NCBI GenBank assembly: GCA_029339195.1
Contig: JAPTJF010000210.1
Coordinates: 37,821 to 101,820, forward strand
DNA length: 64,000 nucleotides
Source: Micractinium sp. NFX-FRZ
Taxonomy: Eukaryota; Chlorophyta; Trebouxiophyceae; Chlorellales; Chlorellaceae
Direction: 5' to 3'
In this document: one piece after another, positions 33,542-44,400 of the stretch
How positions within the stretch are numbered: position 1 is the first letter of the stretch
How the letters are laid out: every line of letters starts with the position of its first letter
Notes under the pieces: model-generated
Told to the model about the DNA's origin: nothing
What the model saw: only the letters and a program-made list of their open reading frames with translations
The model's database searches: none
Made by a program: the position numbers and the translations under genes

Positions 33542-34461
33542 GGGGAGGGCAGGGGCGAGGGCAACGGAGGCAGGCACAACACCTGCCCCACCCACAGGTT
33601 TGTGCACGCACTGTTGATGGACGGGTTGAGTGCTGTCAGCTGCTGCACTGTCAGGCCCTGTGCCTGGGCAATCTGCCAGCAAGAGCTGCCAGCTTGCACG
33701 GTAACGGTGCGCCCCGTGGTGCAGGTCGCCGCCAGCGCCAGGCAGAGCCGCTGCCCGGGCTGCAGGCGTGCGCAGTCCAGACCAGGATTGAGGGCCTGGA
33801 GACCGGTAACTTGCATGCCGTACTGCTGGGCGATGCCCCAGCAGAACTGCCCGGAAGCAACCGTGTGATCCCGTGTGCACCCCTGAACACACATGTGAAG
33901 CAAAAGGGGGGGGGGCAGGAGAGGGCGCGGGGTGAGTGCCGGTTGCCGAGATGAAGGGTGCACAGAAGTGATCACAAGCCTGCCGCCAGCTGTCACAGAG
34001 GGCTGGCGCAGCCCATTGCCACACTGGCAGCGGCCCATATGTGCATCCGTACCTTGGGAAGGGCCGCGGGCGTCGACGCCAGGCAGAGCACTTGGTTGAC
34101 CCACAGGTTGCTGCATGCGCTGTTGATGGAGGGGTTCAGTGCTGTCAGCTGCTGCACCGTCAGACCCTGTGCCTGCGCAATCTGCCAACAACTGTCGCCG
34201 GACCGCACGGTGTAGGTGCGGCTGCAAGTCTGGCCATGCTGCACAGAAGCATGGCCGGGGAAACGGGACAATTACAAAATATGAGCAAAGCGCTTCCTCC
34301 GTAGTGTGTGAAGGCAGGCAGGCAGGCAGGCAGCGCAGACTGATTTCAACTCGTGAATGTTGCGGCCGGCCATCGCGCCGGCCGCATCGCGCCAGGGGCT
34401 CACCGCCCATCCGCGACGAGGCCAGAACAACCAGCACCAATCCGATTGAGACGGCGCGCAT
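33289..34461 (-). CDS. Chimeric secreted LysM x3 protein with a proline-rich tail, no chitinase
   Basis: Exons 34461-34404, 34238-34053 and 33882-33289, about 279 residues. The signal peptide and three LysM modules are the same as residues 1-183 of the LysM-chitinase because they lie in the duplicated block. After QVLCLPPLPSPLPSPRPP the sequence switches to the Pro/Arg-rich tail of the neighbouring hydrolase, ending RPPPPRGTRGSVW. The final TGG TGA overlaps a perfect GTGAGC donor, so the frame could continue by splicing, although the best downstream acceptor would rebuild a TGA. The result is a small secreted chitin-binding protein with no hydrolase domain, like plant-pathogen LysM effectors or wall lectins in layout. 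Expression is not known. Exon 1 to 2 has the same phase problem as the parent. Could be a recent non-functional by-product. Confidence 0.65.
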   Translation of the reverse strand: MRAVSIGLVLVVLASSRMGGEPLARCGRRDGRPQHSRVEISLRCLPACLPSHTTEEALCSYFVIVPFPRPCFCAAWPDLQPHLHRAVRRQLLADCAGTGSDGAAADSTEPLHQQRMQQPVGQPSALPGVDARGPSQGTDAHMGRCQCGNGLRQPSVTAGGRLVITSVHPSSRQPALTPRPLLPPPLLLHMCVQGCTRDHTVASGQFCWGIAQQYGMQVTGLQALNPGLDCARLQPGQRLCLALAATCTTGRTVTVQAGSSCWQIAQAQGLTVQQLTALNPSINSACTNLWVGQVLCLPPLPSPLPSPRPPQRSPPPRRPPPPSPKRPPPPPPSPLKSPLPPKPRSPPPPPRRKPPAPRDAAAAQRRPPPSRRGPPPRRPPPPRGTRGSVW

Positions 34462-35787
34462 GGTTTCGCCCGACGTAGTCAATAAGTTTTTGCACAGGCT
34501 CCAGCCTGGCGCCAGCCGGCCGGTGTCCTCGATGCGGCACAAAAGACCGGAACAGCCCAGGGGCCATCGCAGCCGTCTAGACTCGAAATGGCGGCTAGAT
34601 AGCGTGGGTCGTGTTGCAACTTCCTCGCAACTTCAACCGCTTGTGCCCCCTCATCCGACGCCGCGGCGGTTTGCGTTTAGGGTCTACAGTCTGACTGTAG
34701 CCACTGCACAGACTGCCAATTCTCTGAATGCGATAGAGACCCCTGGACAGCAAGGGGCTACCAGGAATGCAAGCAACATACTCTGTGGCGGCGACGCCGC
34801 GCGGCGCAGCCCACTGGCAAAGCCTGCTCCACTGGTGGAAGACCAGCGCTTGAAGTGACTCTCATACTGATTGCCATATCACAGGCGGAACGGGCACTAC
34901 TGTAGAAGCGGGTGGCCCTGTACATACTTGAGCGCCTTCGGCGGCATGGGTGCGCGGCGCCTGGCTGAGTGTGGGACTGGGTCGACTGGCAGAGGAGGCT
35001 GGGTGCGGCTGGCGCCGCACGACTGGCAGAAGTGAAATGAGACCTGGCGGACCTAAGTGCCAGTGGCGGCGCCTGGTGCTTCCACTGCCGGTCAACCAGG
35101 TCCCAGGTGCTGCTGCTGGCTCCACTGCTGCCGCTGACGACACCTGCATTGTCACCAAGTCTGCTGCCTGCGTCGTGGTGCAGTCCAGCCCGGCCAGCGC
35201 GCACGTGCTGCGGATCAACAGGGTCCCATCCCTCTACCCTAATGCGCATCCTGGCCTGGCCGCCTTGGGCAGGATGCTACTCTGCAGGCGCACTGCCTTA
35301 CATGGCATGGGCCGGTTGAAGGAGCGTAGGGCATGGGCAGCAGCAAGGGGCGGCAGGAGCCAGAGCACAGGTGGCGGGAGGCGGTGGTGGCGGCAGGGAG
35401 CGGCAGAGGGCCGCCCCCGCAAGCCCTGTCGCCGATGAGCGCCATCGCTGGCCGTTGCATGATTGCTGGCCCGCGAGGCAGGTCCCAAAAGGCTGGCCCG
35501 CGATGTGCATCGCTTGCAGACTCTGCAAACCCACCTGGGAGGGAATTTCCTTGCGCCTTCTCCAGTGTCTAACGAAGTAAGTGGCGCGCCGACGGCCTTT
35601 CAAATGAGAGGAAGAACAGTTGCGAGGGGCAGCTTACAGGCTGGCGGCATCAGCCGCCGCCGCCGCCGCCGGCGCTGGTCTGCCCATCCCGCTGCTTGCA
35701 AAGCTTTTCGTCATGCTGCCCTCAATGTGCAGTTGCATCAGCGACTTACAAAGTGTGCGCCAATTGGCAAATTCTTGCCAGCAGAAG
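33542..35787. repeat. Duplicated segment, copy B
   Basis: Partner of 30665-32910 at an offset of 2,877 bases. The only other differences noted are near the start (G to A in the proline-rich part) and at about 35665 (GCC for AGC in a GCC run). Such identity, introns and intergenic DNA included, implies a very recent event, gene conversion, or an assembly artefact. Confidence 0.9.
35107..35249 (-). pseudogene. Fragment of the METTL21-like gene 5' end, copy B
   Basis: It appears identical to 32230-32372, including the frame-breaking 5-base deletion, so the deletion came before the 2,877-bp duplication. Confidence 0.8.
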
Positions 35788-36282
35788 CGCATGAACCTAG
35801 ACAGTATGATGGGGCAGTGATGAGGGTGAGAGGGGCGGGAGAGCGTGCAATTGAATGATTGAGGGTGTGAGGGGTGTCAGTGATGAGTGTGTCAAATGAT
35901 TGGTCAGTGTTGGGTGGGCACGGAATGCTTGCTATAGATCCACGGAGGCCTCTGGGGCAACTCATGAAACGGTGGGTGAAAGCGGTGGGCCCGAACAACA
36001 GCAGACCAGCTCTTGGGAAGCTGGCGGGCGCATGCAAGGGCAACAGTGATATTGGAGGGAGCTACGGTGTGAAAGGTGGCGGAGGATCTACAGGGATGTG
36101 CAGTGCGCAGAGGTCAGCTAGTGTTCTACCGCAGGCTGGGGCGGGCGGCCAGCATGGCGGTGCAGGGTGCCCAACCAAGGGAGGACGGAAGCAGCGAAGT
36201 TGGAAAGGCTTTGCAGAAGCCGCGCTGCTGTGCACAGCATGATGCAGCTGCTGGTGGCAGCGCTGTGGACTCGAGGGCGGGC

Positions 36283-39200
36283 TCACCACACAAACCCACG
36301 CGTGCCACGTGGCGGGGGCGGCCTGCGGGAAGGAGGCGGCCTGCGGGGAGGCGCGGGGCGTGTCTGGGCAGCGGCGGGCCTGGGGGCAGGGGGCCTGCGC
36401 CTGGGCGGCGGCGGAGGGGACCGCGGCTTTGGGGGCGGTGGCGGTGGTGGGGATTTTGGCGGGGGCGGGGGCGGGGGCCTGGGTGAGGGGGGCGGAGGCC
36501 GTGGGGGAGGAGGGGAGCGCGGCGGGGGCGGGGGTGAGGGGCGAGGAGGGGGTGGGGCTGGCGGGGAAGGCAGTGGGGGCGGCGGGGATGGCTGTGGCGG
36601 TGGCGGGGAGGGCCGTGGGGGCGGCGGGGAGGGCCGTGGCGGTGGGGGAGGTGAGGGACGAGGAGGCGGCGACGGCGGTTGGGGTGGGGATGGCGGCGAA
36701 GGTGGCTTGGGGGGTGCCGGCGGCAGAAGGGTGGGGTAGGTGCGGTTCATGGTGAGCTGTGCCAGGTTGTGTACCGCCAGGCGGGAGGCGAGGAACCGCA
36801 GGTCGGCGGTACCGTTTGACTGCAGCCAGGCCAGGCAGGGGCGCACGTAGTCGGCGATGCCCTCGTGCCATGCAAAGGCCACGTTCATGGCTGCATGGCA
36901 GGAGGGGGAGGCAGGGGGCCAGGTCTGAAGGGGTGGAGAGTGTGCAGGCAGGCAGTTGGGGCTGTTGAGCGAATGCGCGCACTCGATGGGGTGCATGGGT
37001 GCCTGGCTGGCAAGGCGGGCATCTGGGCGCAACACAAATGCAGCGCCTGCCCTGCCTTGCCCTGCGGCGCCTGCCTTCTCGCGTCCCACCGCCCAACCAC
37101 CGCCCAACCACCACCCGCGCGCACCCACCCTGGTACACCGCGCTGCGGTCTGGCAGCAGGCCAAGCGTCTGGTCGGCGGCCCCCTCATCCATGTGCAGCC
37201 AGGGCATGGCCTGCATCAGCCTCTGGTTCCACTGGTACAGCGGGCTGCTGGTGTTCTGCTGGGCAGGCAGGGGGCGGGCAGGTGGTCTAGAGTGGGTACC
37301 TGGGCGGGCAGCTGGGCGGGCAGCTGGGCTGGCAGGGGCCAGCGAGCAGGCAGGAGCGCCTGCACCTGTGGCTGTGGCAACACACCCTTGGCCATGCAAG
37401 CGCGCGACGCTGACAGGACCAGCACAGGTGTGTCATGCTCCCAGGCTGGGCACCTCGCTCATTGCTCAGCGTAGCACCTCGGCCCTGATCAGGTGCTGGG
37501 CACCTTGCCTCCCTGCGCACCTTGACCCCCACCCGCGGGTCGTCCCTCAGCCAGCCGCTGCCGTCCAGCACACCCAGCTGCTGCAGCCCCTCCACAATGG
37601 CGGCAGACTGCGCCGGGGTGATGACAGGCGAGCGCTCGGAGAACCAGGTGGCGTTGATGGGGCGGGAGGGGGCCTGCCAGGGGAGGAGCACAGGCACACG
37701 AAGGCGGGGTTACCCATGGGCTTTGGTGGGGTGGACATCTGAATGCCGGGGCTAAGGAATAGACACAGCGGCAGGCCTAGAAGAGACAGGCAGGCCGACG
37801 GGCGGGCAGGCAGGCGGACAGGGAGGCACACAGAGGGGTGGACAAGCGGGCAGGCCGGCACGCCGGCGGGCGCTTCAGCAGCATGGCAGGCTGCACGGGT
37901 GCACAGCAGTGCAGCACACGTGGCATGGCCCCACCTCCAGAAAGTCGCTGTTGATGCCGTATCTGCGCAGGGCGGGCACGTTGGCCTGCACCCTCTTTGC
38001 GGTGGCCAGGTCGCGCTGCAGGCAGGCGGGTGGCGTGGGGGAGGCGGGCGGGCACCGTGGTGTGATGCACTGGTTGATGCACGTGCCAACATGCGGGTGG
38101 TACACATGCGCACAGCAGTGCAGCCCACCGGATGCTGCAAACCCGTGCTCATGAACACGCATCCCCTCCCGCCATTCTGGCCCCACGTGGCACCCCTGCC
38201 ATCACGGGCGGTGCGCCCACACACCTGCATCTGCAGGAATGCGACGGGCGGGAAGCCGGGGAAGCGCAGCTCCCCCCGGGAGTTGAGGAGGCCCCACGAC
38301 TCCCACTCCTGGGCATTCACCTCTGCACCAGCATTGGCACATGGAGCAGAGGGGGTGTGGATGCCGGGGGTGGACGCAACCTGGCGGTGCATGCATGCAT
38401 GCATGTGCATGGCGGTGCTGCCGTGGACAGTGCAGGCTGCAGTAGCTCAAATCGAGGGCAGCGGGCAGGGGGCAGGGGGCACATGGGCGATGGGCAGGAA
38501 ACAAGGGGACAGTGGGCGGGGCCGCGATAAGTAGTGAGCAGGGGGCACGTGGCCGTCCACCCATGGCAGCCGGCTCACCAGAGACCATGCCAGTCACATT
38601 GAAGTTGTAGCTTGACGGGGCTGCACACATAAAACACACACAAGTCGCGACAGGCAGAATGCCATGTCAGCAGTCGCAGAGCAGGGCAGCTGTTGGGTGG
38701 AGTGGGCGCGCGTCCCTCCCCTTCCCCCCCTTGCTTGCCAGGGCTGCCCCAGCCGCGGCCCTCCCCTCCCGTGCCCACATGCAGTGCCAGGGCTGCCCCA
38801 GCCGAGACCTCTTCCCCTGCCCGCATGCAGTGCCGAGGCTGCCTCCCGCCCTCACATGAGAGGATGGTCCTGGGCATCCTGGAGGCAAAGCCGGCGCCGG
38901 CAGACACGCCAAACGTGTACACCGGCTTGGATGTCAAATTTTGCATGGCCAGGAAGGTCTGCACAGGCAGGAGGCAAGGCAAGAACGTGATGTTGTTTGC
39001 AGGCATTCCTTGTGTGGGTTGGTGTCAAAAGGCGCCAGTCTGGGGAACCAGGGTTGGATTGATGAAGGCGCGGTGCCTGACCATGTGGTGGGCAGGGTCA
39101 CTGGAGTCAGCGGCAGAGCGCAGCAATTGGCAGCCAGGCTGAGCATTAAGCGGCCGGGCAGGCGGGAGGCAACGCGGGGCGCACAGGCAGGCACATGGAG

Positions 39201-41119
39201 GCCACAACAGCTAGGGGCTCTGCAGCCAGGCAGCGCAGCGGCCAGGCAGGCAGCACACCCAGCCCGCACCCGTGTCCGGCCCCGTCCCCCCCCCACCCAC
39301 CCCGTCCCACCTACCGCATGCCACACACTCGACACCCGCAGGGTACATGCATCACACAGACAATAGTGTGACACAAACAGTGCTGAAAGCTGCACTCAAT
39401 TTGGTGGCGGCGCCCCTGCCCGCTGCGCATCCGTGGCCTGAAAGCAGGGTGTGAGTGAGGTAAGGGGAGCAGCCCCCGGGCTGAGCTCCCTCCCACCTAC
39501 CCACCTGGATCACATTGGGCGCCTCCGTCTGGTCTGCGGCGGCGTTGGAGCTGAAGCAGCCGGTGGTGGCGTTCTTGGAGGCGGGCACCAGCACAGCGTA
39601 GCCCCAGGCCAGCCCCTGCTTGACGTGCGCCACCTCCTCGGGCAGCCCCTGGTGGAGGGGGGAGGACGGGTGGGAGGGGAGGGCGGTGCTGTTTCAGGTA
39701 TGGAGATGGCAGGCTAGTTCAGAGGTCCACTCCAGTCAACTTGGAGGGGCAAGGGTGTAGGCATGCCCTCTCAGCAATACCCTGAAGTAAGTCGCAACCC
39801 AACCCTTGGTGTGGGGTAATCAGCTGGCACTGACCAGGCACTCTGGGCAGGTGGCGGGGTCGTAAGGCCAGCTGTGCGAGGGGGCGTGGCTGCAGCCGTG
39901 GAAGAAGACCAGCTGCGGGGGGAGGTGGGTGGGGGGGAGCAGGAGGGGCGATTTTGGAAGGCGTGGGGCGCATGGGAGGAGGTGGGGTGATCAGAGGAAG
40001 GTCGTGGCAGGGAGGGTGGGGGGAGGAGGGGGGAGCACGGCACCGGGGCCCCTGGTGGGGAGGGAGCCACGCTACGCTGTGCACGGCTTCTGCCTTGAAT
40101 CACCCAGGAGGCGGCATGGTGGGGCGCATCTGGCTGGGTGGAGAGAATGCCTGGGCATGGAAGAATGCCAGCTGGCAAGCTACTGGTTCATGCATGGGGC
40201 GGCCAGCCACCACTGCACACGGCTGCTGGGCCCGGTCCTGCTGCTGCGCCTGCTGCGCCTGCTCACCGTTCCCACCGGGTCCTCCGGTACCTGCAGGCGG
40301 GAGCAGATAGACAGCATGGCAGCGTTGGAATCCCGAGTACATACAGTCAGGGTTGTGCGACTGCCTGCCACTGCTAGTGCAAACAGTTGGACAGAGATCC
40401 GTCTGCCCGGCATGGCGCCACCCGTCGTCTCACGGCCCGCAACCGAGGGCAGGCAGCACGCAACCTGCCTGGTAGTAATGGTCCCTGTCATACTGTCTGA
40501 GCCTGCCTGGCCGCAGTCCCCTGTTGGAGGGTGCATCAACCACTGACAACTGCCAGCTGGCCTGCAGGCATGACGTGGGGGGGCAGTGGCGGAAATGGTT
40601 TTTGAGGCATGTTGGAACGCCCCACGACCCCCCCCCTGGTAGGCGGGCTAGGGCTTGCAGAAACGGTGTTGAGGAGACACATCATTTTTGAGTTTCGGTC
40701 TCTCTTCTGAGACACGCCCAGCTCATGCCCAGCACGGGGGAGCGCACCGCACCGCCGACACCTACCAAGGCGGTCGCCAGTACCCTCGCGCCGACGTCGG
40801 CGACCGCCGCCGGTGAGGCGTTGAGCTGGGCAACGGCTGCGGCGGCCGCTGAGGATGCAGAGGGTACCCGGTCCTGGCCAGTCACGATGGCCCTCGATAT
40901 GGAAGTGAAAGTTTGCAGCATCTGGGCCGCGAGGGCGGCCTCGGCTTTGGTGCCCATGGGCACTGTCAAGCCGGTCAAACGCAATTCAGGCGTGAGTTCC
41001 GAGGTGCAGCCGCTGATCGCAAACACCAGAAGAGCCAGAAGCAGAGGCCGCACTGGGCGCGCGGCGGTGGTAGGGCCCAGCGCTTGGCTGCGCCGAGCGC
41101 CCCGCCCGCAGCACAGCAT
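36283..41119 (-). CDS. Secreted alpha/beta-hydrolase-like protein with a proline-rich C-terminal tail
   Basis: Eleven exons in phase: 41119-40766, 40290-40267, 39912-39835, 39648-39505, 38958-38856, 38620-38579, 38322-38225, 38015-37935, 37673-37521, 37258-37129 and 36890-36283, giving 604 residues. A signal anchor (VRPLLLALLVFAISGC) precedes an Ala-rich stretch. The fold marks are LVFFHGCSHAP (oxyanion loop), GLPEEVAHVKQGLAWGYAVLV, a nucleophile elbow GVSAGAGFASRMP, and AFAWHEGIADYV late in the domain. This resembles an uncharacterised plant alpha/beta-hydrolase family; substrate unknown. The last 190 residues are Pro/Ser/Arg-rich, like wall hydroxyproline-rich glycoproteins, and end RGTRGFVW. 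As in the chimeric gene, TGG TGA overlaps a GTGAGC donor. Its place beside the LysM-chitinase suggests a wall role; that is inference. Confidence 0.78.
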
Positions 41120-41339
41120 GGCTTCAGGCCAACATGACTCACTGGGGAAGAGGCTGAGACCAAGGCCTTATGTACCCCCATGCCAGCGGTGGTGGTATCC
41201 CATGCCGCCGCCACCTGAGCAAGAGCATGCCAATCCAGCGCGCCCAACTCTGTGCATGCCTGCCTGCCCTCTCGCTCATCTTGCCTTGTGACAATGTGTG
41301 ACTGATGAAATCAATGACATGGCACAAAAGGCTGGCCAT

Positions 41340-41344
41340 TTACA
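41340..41344 (-). terminator. TGTAA poly(A) signal of the RecQ helicase gene
   Basis: TTACA on the plus strand lies 65 bases after the helicase stop codon at 41411-41409, inside the 289-base gap to the hydrolase start. Confidence 0.5.
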
Positions 41345-41408
41345 CAACCTGAGCAGTACATGGGCGCATGGGCTCTCACTGCCGCAGCATGTGCCGCTGG
41401 CCCCGCCC

Positions 41409-44400
41409 TCACGCCGGCTCGCCGCGCACCACAATCTCTGCCGCCCGCAGCACCGCCGCAAAGTCCACGTGCGTCTGGCTGCCCCAGAAGGCGCCCATGC
41501 GCTTGCCCCACGCGTTCGGTGGGAAAGCGGGGCTGCCCAAGCCGTGCAGCATGCGCGCCAGCGCACGCCCAGTCAGCACGGGCCCCGCCTGCTCCCGGTT
41601 GCTGCGCAGCGCCGCGCGCGCGGCGCCCAGCAGCGCCGGCTCTGCCCGCTTCAGAGGCAGCCCCGAGGTGTCCAGGAGCAGAGTGCTGAGGGCGCTGCCT
41701 CTGCTGCCTGCTGCGGCTGCTGAGCTGCCGCCTGCGCTGCTGCCAGCTGCAGCTGCGGCTGCCGCCTGGCTGCCTGCCTCCAAGCTTGGCCCCGCCGCTG
41801 GCTCCCCATCCGCAGCAGCGCTGCCAGCTGGCCCCTCAACCGCAGCGGCGCTGCCAGCTGGCTCCCCAGCCACAGCGGCACTGCCCGCTGGCTCCCCAGC
41901 CACAGCAGCGCTGCCAGCCGGCTCCTCAGCCACAGCGGCACTGCCAGCACCGCTGCCAGCTGGCTCCTCCTGGTCATCAAAGTAGCGCTCCACTGCCGCC
42001 CTCACCGCCGCCTCCTGCGCCGCCAGCCGCTCGTCGGGCCCCAGCCCCGTGGCGGCCTGCCCCGCCTGCAGTGCCGCCGCCAGCGCGCGGTACGACATGT
42101 CCAGGCGGGACACCTGGCAGGACAGTACCGCCGCCAGGCGGGCGTACACCTGGCGGGCCAGGGCGTCCAGGTCGGCCGGGGTGTGCAGGATCTGCAGGCA
42201 GGCAGGCAGGCAGGCAGGCGGGCAAGGTACCATGCATGCGGAGGCTTGAGCGGGTGAGCACGCGGGGCGGGGAAGGAGAGGGAGAGACGAGGACAGGGAG
42301 GGAGGAGGGTGAAGCGATGCGTGGGTCCACACAGACTGACCGGCCGGCAAAACATGAAAACCGCACCACAGCTGCACTTGTTGCGACGCTGTGCACCGTG
42401 AGCGCCCCTCCGGTCAGCTGCCAGCCCAGTCCCCTGGCCCGCCCTCCTCTCACCACGCCACGACATCTCCCTGGCCCACACAGCCGCTCCGATCCACCCA
42501 TCCCCGTGCCGGCACCCCATGACATCTCCCCAGCCCCCCAGCCCCCATGACACCGACCCACCTCGTAGGCGGGCCCCTCCTCCTCTTCCACCCAGGCACC
42601 CACTCTGCTCTGCCCATCCCTCTCTCCGCTCAAGATGCCTCCCCGGCCCCTCCTTCACACAGCCCCCATAGGCGCCCACCCACCCGTAAGCGGGCCCCTC
42701 CTCCTCTTCCACCCAGGCACCCACTCTGCTCTGCCCATCCATCCGAGATGCCTCCCCTTCTTCACACAACCCCCACCTACCCACCCACCCACCTCGTAGG
42801 CGGGCCCCTCCTCCCGCGACAGCTCAAACCCGATGAGCCCGCCCGCCGCCATCCCCCGCAGCTCCTGCAGCACCAGGCCCGGGGCCTGCTGGGCGCACCC
42901 CGCCAGCTTGGCAGCGGGGCAGGAGTACACGCCGTTGCGCGGGTTCTGGCACGCCTCCAGTACGCTCTGTGTGTGTGGTGGTGGGAGGAGAGCACGGGGG
43001 GGGGGGAGACGTCGTGTAGGGTACGGGTCACTGGGTAGCATGCACGCATGCACACGTGTACACCATGTGCAGCAGGGAGCCGGGGAAGAGGAGGGCACAG
43101 ATGGTGTGCGAGGCGGGGGCAGAGCTGTAGCTGGGCATGCTCCTGCCTCCCCCAGCCCTGCAGCAGCAGCAGAGTGGCAGCCGCGGGCGAGCACGTGTGC
43201 TCATGAGCAAGCATACGAAGCACAGAGAGTGTGAGCCCACCTGCACGACGGGGTACCGCTGCGCCAGCTGCTCGGGAGCTGCCGCGTAGAAGGAGACCTT
43301 GACAGACATGGCGGTGGAGGGGAGCATGCGCAGGCAGGGGGAGCCGTCCTCCGCCTCCAGGTAGGACAGAATCGTCTCCTGGCTTTCCTCCTTCATGTCC
43401 AGCTCAGCAGCCAGCTTCCTGGCAGCTAGCACGCCAAACCGACGCGGCCCTTGCTGCTGGCCCGAGCCCTCCGCCTCGCCAGCGGCGGCAGCGGCGGCAT
43501 CACGCGTGCCCTCCACTGCTTGCCCCTGCTGCTGCTGCTGCTCGTCAGGCCCTGTTGGCGGCTGCAGGTCGCCTCCGCTGGCGCCAGGCTCAGCACCCGC
43601 CGCCTCTGCCTCCTCTGCTTCCTCATCTGTCTCCCCCTCCACCTCCTCCTCCTCCTTTGCTGCCGCAGCCGCCGCCGCCTTGCGCTTGCTGGCCCCTACC
43701 GCCTCGGTGCCTCCCGCCGCCTTGCGCTTCCTCCCCTTGCTGCCACCACCCTTGCCCGCTGCCGCCGCCGCCTTGTCCGCCGCCGCTTTCGCCTTCGCCT
43801 GGGCCTTGGCGCTGCCGCGCCGGAACGACTTCTGCCCCTCGGCAGCAGGCGAGAACACGGCCTCCAGGAAGCCACGCACAGCTGGCAGGTCCAGCACCCC
43901 GCTGAAGGCCAGGGAGCGCAGGCGCACAAAGTCGCCGTCATCCAGCATCGCCACGCAGCGCGCCTCGCTGCCGTCGCGCCCCGCGCGCCCAATCTGCCGT
44001 TGAGGGGTGGGTGGCGGCGGTGGCGGTGGCAGGTGAAGGGCAGGGGGCATGAGCAGGCAGCCGAGCAGGCAGGGCAGCATGTACCTGTGCCTGGTGATTA
44101 CATGCCACAAGGCCTCCCTTGACCCTGTGCTCACCCAACACCACTCCCGCCCTCCACGTCCCTCTCACACCGACCTGCTGCACACATGCCTCCAGGCCGC
44201 ACTGCCAGCCAACTCCACCAAAACCCCAGTCTCCCTCCCCCCCACCTGCTGCACATACTCCTCGAGGCTGCGGGGCATGGTGGCGTGGACCACGGCCCCC
44301 ACTCGGGCCAGGTTGATGCCCATGCCTGGGGTCGGTTCGTGAGGGGTGGGGGTGAAGGGGGACCATGGGGGGAGGTGAGCAACAGCTGGCTTACGACAAG

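Noticed and set aside
30665..35787. Transposon or retroelement origin of the 2,877-bp repeat
   Set aside because: No terminal inverted repeats, LTRs, target-site duplication or transposase/reverse-transcriptase frame was seen; the content is host genes and the boundaries fit exchange between proline tracts.
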